A DNA stretch of 64,000 nt from Paenibacillus sp. NEAU-GSW1 (GTDB lineage: Bacteria > Bacillota > Bacilli > Paenibacillales > Paenibacillaceae), in the NCBI RefSeq assembly GCF_009737085.1, contig NZ_WOVL01000005.1, positions 154,283-218,282 on the forward strand. The letters run 5' to 3'. The position numbers were made by a program, and so were the translations under genes. The notes under the pieces are model-generated. The model was not told the DNA's origin and ran no database searches. It worked only from the letters and a program-made list of their open reading frames with translations. This document shows positions 59,441-64,000 of this stretch, piece after piece; position 1 is the first letter of the stretch, and the number at the start of each line of letters is the position of its first letter.

Positions 59441-60649
59441 ATGGCAATGAACAAAATTCCGGTAACGGTGCTGAGCGGCTATTTGGGAGCGGGGAAAACA
59501 ACGATACTTAATCATGTACTGCATAATCGCGACGGTTTAAGGGTAGCCGTTATCGTTAACGACCTGAGCGAAGTTAATATCGATGCCGAGTTGGTGAGAA
59601 ATGGCGGCGGCCTTTCCCGTACCGACGAGAAGCTGGTGGAAATGTCGAACGGCTGTATTTGCTGCACGCTGCGGGAGGATTTGCTTCGCGAGGTGGAACG
59701 GCTCGCCAAGGAGGGACGGTTCGATTATATTTTGATCGAGTCGACGGGGATCGGCGAGCCAGTGCCGGTAGCGCAGACGTTTACGTATATCGATCAGGAG
59801 CAAGGCATTGATTTAACGCAATGGTGCAGGCTGGACACGATGGTGACGGTCGTTGACGCTTACCGCTTTTGGCATGACTACTCGTCCGGCGAGTCGCTGC
59901 TCGACCGCAGCCAAGCGGCAGGCGAGGATGACCGGCGCGAAGTCGTCGATCTGCTTATTGATCAAATTGAATTTTGCGATGTGCTTCTGCTCAATAAATG
60001 CGATCTTGTAGAAGAAGCAGAGCTGGAAGAACTGGAGCAGGTATTGCGTACGCTTCAGCCGCGTGCGAAGCTAATCCGCACCGTGAAAGGGCAAGTTGAG
60101 CCGGCTGTCATTATGAATACCGGGCGGTTCGATTTCGAGGAGGCGAGCCGATCTGCAGGCTGGATCAAGGAGCTGGAATCGCCGGTTCATACGCCGGAAA
60201 CGGAGGAGTACGGCATTTCCTCCTTTGTCTATCAACGGGTTAAGCCGTTTCATCCGCTGCGTCTGATGAAGTGGATGGAGCAATGGCCGGAGGAAGTCGT
60301 GCGGGCAAAAGGAATCGTCTGGCTGGCTTCGCGCGCGAAGCATGCGCAGAGCTTAAGCCAAGCGGGGCCTTCTATTCAATTTGGCCCGGCCGGCTTATGG
60401 GCGGATGCGCTGCCGGAGCATGAGAAGCTGCAGCTGCTCAGGGAAGAGAAGGAGCTGGCACGGCAATGGCATCCGAAATACGGCGACCGGATGAATAAAG
60501 TCGTTTTGATCGGTATTGGTTTGGATCGACGGGAGCTGGAAGCAGAGCTGGACCGCTGCCTGCTTAGCGATGAGGAGATGGAGTGCGATTGGAGCGTCCT
60601 CGCCGATCCGTTTCCGAATGTGCAGGATGAAGCGTTCTTCATGCAATAG
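59441..60649 (+). CDS. zagA: Zinc-responsive CobW/COG0523 GTPase (YciC/ZagA-like)
   Basis: A 402-residue GTP-binding metallochaperone of the COG0523 family. Walker A GYLGAGKT at residues 13-20, the metal-binding CICC at 72-75, Walker B-like IESTGIGEP, guanine specificity NKCDL near 187, and a CobW C-terminal domain from about 255. The length matches B. subtilis YciC/ZagA (about 400). It is expected to supply zinc to enzymes such as GTP cyclohydrolase under zinc limitation. The Zur-like boxes upstream support this. AAAGAGGTG lies 7 bases before the ATG. Confidence 0.9.
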   Translation: MAMNKIPVTVLSGYLGAGKTTILNHVLHNRDGLRVAVIVNDLSEVNIDAELVRNGGGLSRTDEKLVEMSNGCICCTLREDLLREVERLAKEGRFDYILIESTGIGEPVPVAQTFTYIDQEQGIDLTQWCRLDTMVTVVDAYRFWHDYSSGESLLDRSQAAGEDDRREVVDLLIDQIEFCDVLLLNKCDLVEEAELEELEQVLRTLQPRAKLIRTVKGQVEPAVIMNTGRFDFEEASRSAGWIKELESPVHTPETEEYGISSFVYQRVKPFHPLRLMKWMEQWPEEVVRAKGIVWLASRAKHAQSLSQAGPSIQFGPAGLWADALPEHEKLQLLREEKELARQWHPKYGDRMNKVVLIGIGLDRRELEAELDRCLLSDEEMECDWSVLADPFPNVQDEAFFMQ

Positions 60650-60655
60650 CGCAAA

Positions 60656-60687
60656 AAGCGAGGAAGCCCGGCGGCTTCCTCGCTTTT
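60656..60687. terminator. Bidirectional terminator
   Basis: AAGCGAGGAAGCC (60656-60668) pairs exactly with GGCTTCCTCGCTT (60673-60685), between the converging GTPase and AraC-type genes. Confidence 0.88.
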
Positions 60688-60710
60688 ACAACACTAGACG
60701 ATGACAGAAG

Positions 60711-61565
60711 CTAGCCCTTTTTCACAACAGGCACCCAAAGCTCGTTTTTACCCTCTTCGATCGGCAAGTAGCATTCGATAGCCGGCAAATGCCCAAGCTC
60801 ATAATTGGAAGCGGGAATCCATTCCGTATATAGCCGTCTCCATAGGTCCTGTATGCCTTCCGGGGGGCCCAGTGCTTCGAAAACGGCCCAAGAGGCTTCC
60901 GAAAATTCAAGCTTCTCCAACCCTTCCGGCGGCTCTTGTTCGGAAGCGATCGCCAATAAGTAATCGAATCCGTCGTTTTTGCCCCAGTTGCCGTCCACGC
61001 ATACGCCCATTATGCCTCTAATTGGATGCTCGGCATTGCGAATATCCCACAGCAGGCCAAACAACCCTTCCTCTTGCGCTGATTGCCAGATACGGGGAAC
61101 TTGTTCGAAAGCAAGCTCCATGTCAATGCGTTCCTTCTTGCCGGAGATACTGAACGGCCCTAATTGCTCGATACGGTAATTCATTTCAAGAGCTCCCTTG
61201 ATCGTAAAGTGGAAGGAAATGCGCGGATAGGCTTTAAGCTTCGTTCCGGCATGTCTCGCGGCGGTTGGCGTCGTGCCGTGCAGCTGCTGAAACGCGCGGG
61301 CGAACGCTTCCGGCGACTCATAGCCGTATTTCAATGCGAGGTCGATCACTTTGATCGGGCTGTTCTGAAGCTCGAACGCCGCAAGCGTCATTCGCCGCCG
61401 CCTAATATATTCCGCCAAGGAGACTTCCGCCATATAAGAGAACATCCGTTGAAAATGATAGGAAGAACAGCCGGCGATTCGCGCCGCTTCCGCGTAGACG
61501 ATCTCTTCTGTCAGATGCTCCTCGATATAGCCGATTGCATCGGTCATTCGTGTTACCCATTCCAT
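60711..61565 (-). CDS. AraC-family regulator with GyrI-like effector domain
   Basis: A 284-residue regulator. Residues 1-105 hold two HTH motifs (YAEAARIAGCSSYHFQRMFSYMAEVSLAEYIRRRRM and VIDLALKYGYESPEAFARAFQQLHGTTP); residues 125-284 form a GyrI-like small-molecule-binding domain (FSISGKKERIDM, WAVFEALGPPEGIQDLWRRLYTEWIPASNYELGHLPAIECYLP). This is the Rob/YdeE-type arrangement, linked to multidrug response. GGGGAGGAAG precedes the start. A palindrome lies in the divergent region upstream. Confidence 0.92.
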   Translation of the reverse strand: MEWVTRMTDAIGYIEEHLTEEIVYAEAARIAGCSSYHFQRMFSYMAEVSLAEYIRRRRMTLAAFELQNSPIKVIDLALKYGYESPEAFARAFQQLHGTTPTAARHAGTKLKAYPRISFHFTIKGALEMNYRIEQLGPFSISGKKERIDMELAFEQVPRIWQSAQEEGLFGLLWDIRNAEHPIRGIMGVCVDGNWGKNDGFDYLLAIASEQEPPEGLEKLEFSEASWAVFEALGPPEGIQDLWRRLYTEWIPASNYELGHLPAIECYLPIEEGKNELWVPVVKKG

Positions 61566-61673
61566 TCGCAGCTTCCTCCCCGTGTTACTATATCGCGAAC
61601 TCCTGATACGTGCCTTGCATTTTGTGCACCAAATGGCTAGCCCGATATTTTCGTTCTATCATCCTATTTATTA

Positions 61674-61694
61674 GGTATTATTATTAATAATACC
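61674..61694. promoter_or_regulatory. Palindrome between the AraC-type and dus genes
   Basis: GGTATTATTA, a central T, then TAATAATACC: perfect 10-base arms in the divergent 61566-61842 region, 109 bp before the AraC-type start and 149 bp before the dus start. A plausible operator. Confidence 0.5.
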
Positions 61695-61842
61695 CTGAGA
61701 CAAATCAGACTGAAAGCATCGATTGGAGAAGAATATGCTTCTCTCGGGGTTATGGTATACTTATTAAATGTTTGCCATTAGGACATACTGCCGTTTGAAA
61801 TACGTTCCTTTAACATGCTGAAAGTATAGAGAGGTTTTTGAT

Positions 61843-62832
61843 ATGACAAATAATTTTTGGCGTGATTTACCACGGCCCTTTTTTATACTGGCGCCCATGG
61901 AAGATGTGACGGATGTTGTTTTTCGCCATGTCGTAAGCGAGGCAGCCAGACCGGATGTGTTTTTTACGGAGTTTGCGAATACAGAGAGTTATTGCCACCC
62001 GGAGGGGAGCCATGCTGTGCGCGGGCGTTTGACTTTTACAGAGGATGAACAGCCCATTGTAGCACATATCTGGGGAGACAAGCCGGAATACTTCCGTCAA
62101 ATGAGCATCGGTATGGCGAAAGAAGGCTTCAAAGGCATTGATATTAATATGGGTTGTCCTGTAGCGAATGTAGCCGAGAATGGGAAGGGGAGCGGCCTGA
62201 TCTGCCGCCCTGAAACCGCAGCGGAACTTATCCAGGCCGCCAAAGCAGGAGGACTGCCCGTCAGCGTAAAGACAAGGCTCGGTTTTAGTGACCTAGATGA
62301 ATGGCGCGGATGGTTAACCCATATTTTGGAGCAGGACATTGTTAATTTGTCCATTCATCTGCGCACAAGAGAGGAAATGAGCAAAGTGGATGCTCACTGG
62401 GAACTGATTCCGGAGATTAAGAAGCTTCGTGATGAGGTGGCGCCAGATACCCTTTTGACCATTAACGGGGATATCCCTGACCGCCAGACCGGCCTCAAGC
62501 TCGCTGAGCAGTACGGTGTGGATGGTATTATGATCGGGCGCGGTATTTTTCATAATCCGTTTGCTTTTGAGAAGGAGCCGAAGGAGCACAGCAGCGAGGA
62601 ATTGCTTGATTTGCTGCGGCTGCATCTGGATTTCCATGATCGCTATTCAGGACTGGAGCCGCGTTCGTTCCGGCCCCTTGCCCGTTTCTTCAAAATATAC
62701 GTCCGCGGATTTCGAGGGGCAAGCGAATTAAGAAATACGTTGATGAACGCAAAGTCAACAAATGAAGTGCGTTCGCTGCTCAATGAGTTTGAAAGCAAGG
62801 AGCAGGATGGGGCGGAGGAACGCGGGGATTAA
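61843..62832 (+). CDS. tRNA-dihydrouridine synthase
   Basis: A 329-residue FMN-dependent enzyme reducing uridines in tRNA D-loops. Landmarks: [30 protein letters not shown], the catalytic Cys in [38 protein letters not shown] and [35 protein letters not shown]. The C-terminal helical RNA-binding domain is present. It is the product of a single-gene unit; whether it is DusB or another paralogue cannot be settled here. Confidence 0.92.
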   Translation: MTNNFWRDLPRPFFILAPMEDVTDVVFRHVVSEAARPDVFFTEFANTESYCHPEGSHAVRGRLTFTEDEQPIVAHIWGDKPEYFRQMSIGMAKEGFKGIDINMGCPVANVAENGKGSGLICRPETAAELIQAAKAGGLPVSVKTRLGFSDLDEWRGWLTHILEQDIVNLSIHLRTREEMSKVDAHWELIPEIKKLRDEVAPDTLLTINGDIPDRQTGLKLAEQYGVDGIMIGRGIFHNPFAFEKEPKEHSSEELLDLLRLHLDFHDRYSGLEPRSFRPLARFFKIYVRGFRGASELRNTLMNAKSTNEVRSLLNEFESKEQDGAEERGD

Positions 62833-62958
62833 GTAATTTCTAACGAATTTACAATTTCCTTGATATGACAATAATGCTGGATACGACGAACGGCAAGCGT
62901 AATGTTATCAAAGGGGCCGTCTCAAAAGAGGTTCGCTCGCTAGAGAAATGGCTCGCAT

Positions 62959-64000
62959 CTAAATTACAAAAGTGAATTTCATAAAAATAGCGTTGCGGAC
63001 CTGCAACGCTATTTTTAGATTTTTATCCTTTGCAGCTTTCTTCAGCAAATGATGGGCAAGTGAAAGCCACCCGACCTCTAAGCTGACTTTCGGCAAGCCT
63101 CGAAGCAGGAACCGGCGGAATCCTCGGTTATTCTTGATTTGGCCAAACACACGCTCTGGTTCGTGCATGCGTCGAACCGATAATGCATACCATCCTCGCT
63201 CTTTAATTGCTCCCTCGCTTGTCGTTTGAGGCGAAGATATTCCATGCTAACCTTTATTTCACGCTCGCCTTGTGCCTTCGTACATCGTTCCTTCAGCGGG
63301 CAGCCTTCACAGGAAAGGCTGCGATAATGGCGAGTGGTAATTTCATAACCACTTTCCGTGGTACTTCTGCTTTCATAACGGAATAGAAGTTTCTGTCCTG
63401 CTGCGCATGTCCACGTGTCTTCTTTCTCGTCATACAACCAATGCTCGAATTTGCTAATGTCTTGCTTCCACGCTTTGGTATTTTCTTTGTGATAGGTATT
63501 GTATTTAACAAGTGCCCGTTGTTCCTCAGACTCCAGGTAAGCATAGTTTTCTTCACTTCCATAACCTGCGTCTGCAATGATGGTTCCCGGCAATTGACCA
63601 AACGAGGCTTTCACTTTGTCCAGATGTGGCTTGAGACAACGCGTATCCGTTGGACGTTGATGGATACTGTAAGCGAGGATGAATTGATCTTCTGTCCCAA
63701 TCTGCACGTTATACCCAGGCTTCAGCTGACCATTGCGCATGTGGTCTTCCTTCATGCGCATAAATGTGGCGTCGGTGTCGGTTTTGCTAAAGCTGTTGCG
63801 GCTTCCGAGCGTCGCTTGTTGATCTTCATATTTCTGCAACCGTGGGAGAACGTCTTTCCGCACTAGGCGAACAGCTTTCTTTAGTGGCTTGTCCTTTGGC
63901 TTTTCTTGAAGCTTGTTTTCCAGCTGCTGAACAGCCTGCTCCAGCTTTTCACTTGTAATGGTCGATGCTTCTCCAAGTTCAGGGAGATCTACGTCGTTCA
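62959..64000 (-). pseudogene. IS1182-family transposase, frameshifted and cut by the window edge
   Basis: The minus-strand frame is open from base 64000 (no start seen) to 63078 and carries the DDE core (DADATF-like DTDATFMRMKEDHMRNGQLKPGYNVQIGTED, IADAGYGSEENYAYLE), a Cys cluster LSCEGCPLKERCTKA, and EQLKSEDGMHYR. Near 63177-63178 the frame changes; the C-terminal MHEPERVFGQIKNNRGFRRFLLRGLPKVSLEVGWLSLAHHLLKK continues in another frame to 62959. One missing C/G in a short run (GAACCG for GAACCCG) would restore HYRVRRMHEPERVFG. It is probably inactive unless the base is a sequencing slip. Confidence 0.88.
62983..63016. terminator. Hairpin at the 3' end of the transposase gene
   Basis: Perfect 14-base arms, AAAAATAGCGTTGC at 62983-62996 and GCAACGCTATTTTT at 63003-63016, loop GGACCT. 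It has terminator form on both strands. Confidence 0.75.

Larger units (their letters stand above)
62913..64000 (-). mobile_element. IS1182-type insertion sequence, one end visible
   Basis: The sequence GGGGCCGTCTCAAAA at 62913-62927 has the form of an IS1182-type terminal repeat, and the transposase gene runs from it to the right window edge. The other end and target duplication are outside the window, so the boundary rests on the motif only. Confidence 0.6.

Overview
The window looks like a chromosomal segment of a spore-forming Gram-positive of the Paenibacillus type. It carries a GerA-type germination receptor operon, a YhcN/YlaJ sporulation lipoprotein, a caa3 oxidase operon laid out as in Bacillus, YesM/YesN-style sugar regulation, strong AAGGAGG ribosome-binding sites with GTG/TTG starts, and a Zur-box-controlled CobW-type gene. 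No rRNA, tRNA or CRISPR array was seen. The species assignment is inference.

Left part (1-17.1 kb): the 3' part of glpD; a decayed polysaccharide deacetylase; an AT-rich gene for a DUF4157 protein with an HEGWH motif and an unrecognised C-terminal half; then a sugar-sensing and uptake locus. That locus has a YesN-like response regulator, a YesM-like histidine kinase and a membrane-anchored sugar-binding protein in one operon, followed by a ribose/xylose-type ABC transporter (ATPase, permease, binding lipoprotein). Next come a small ORF beside an inverted-repeat element, a YitT-family membrane protein, a convergent MFS transporter/glycerophosphodiesterase pair, and a stand-alone GTP cyclohydrolase II.

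Centre (17.1-36 kb): an 18-kb cluster for a contractile phage-tail-like particle of the PBSX (xkd) type. It holds an ArpU-like regulator, tail terminator, sheath, tube, a tail assembly chaperone with a -1 frameshift signal (A AAA AAC), tape measure, LysM protein, hub, two tandem DUF2577 copies, gp25-like and gpJ-like wedge proteins, a DUF2313-like protein, a TPW-motif baseplate protein, a DUF4815 fibre protein whose usual C-terminal module is a separate gene, and a 932-residue distal protein. No head, portal, terminase, integrase or lysis gene is present. It is best read as a domesticated tail particle (tailocin or contractile injection system). The DUF4157 gene 14 kb upstream is a speculative cargo candidate.

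Right part (36-64 kb): a small gene under a 39-bp tandem repeat; a truncated regulator; a four-gene germination receptor operon (A, C, small D-like, B); a DUF421 protein; the YhcN lipoprotein; ctaCDEF, ctaG and a DUF420 gene; a GntR(YtrA)-ABC cluster whose promoter carries a long inverted repeat over the -10 box; a NatAB-like exporter; a DUF6882 gene; GH43 and GH29 glycosidases; VOC and SDR genes; a Zur-controlled ZagA/YciC-like GTPase; an AraC/GyrI-type regulator; a tRNA-dihydrouridine synthase; and a frameshifted IS1182-type transposase running off the right end.
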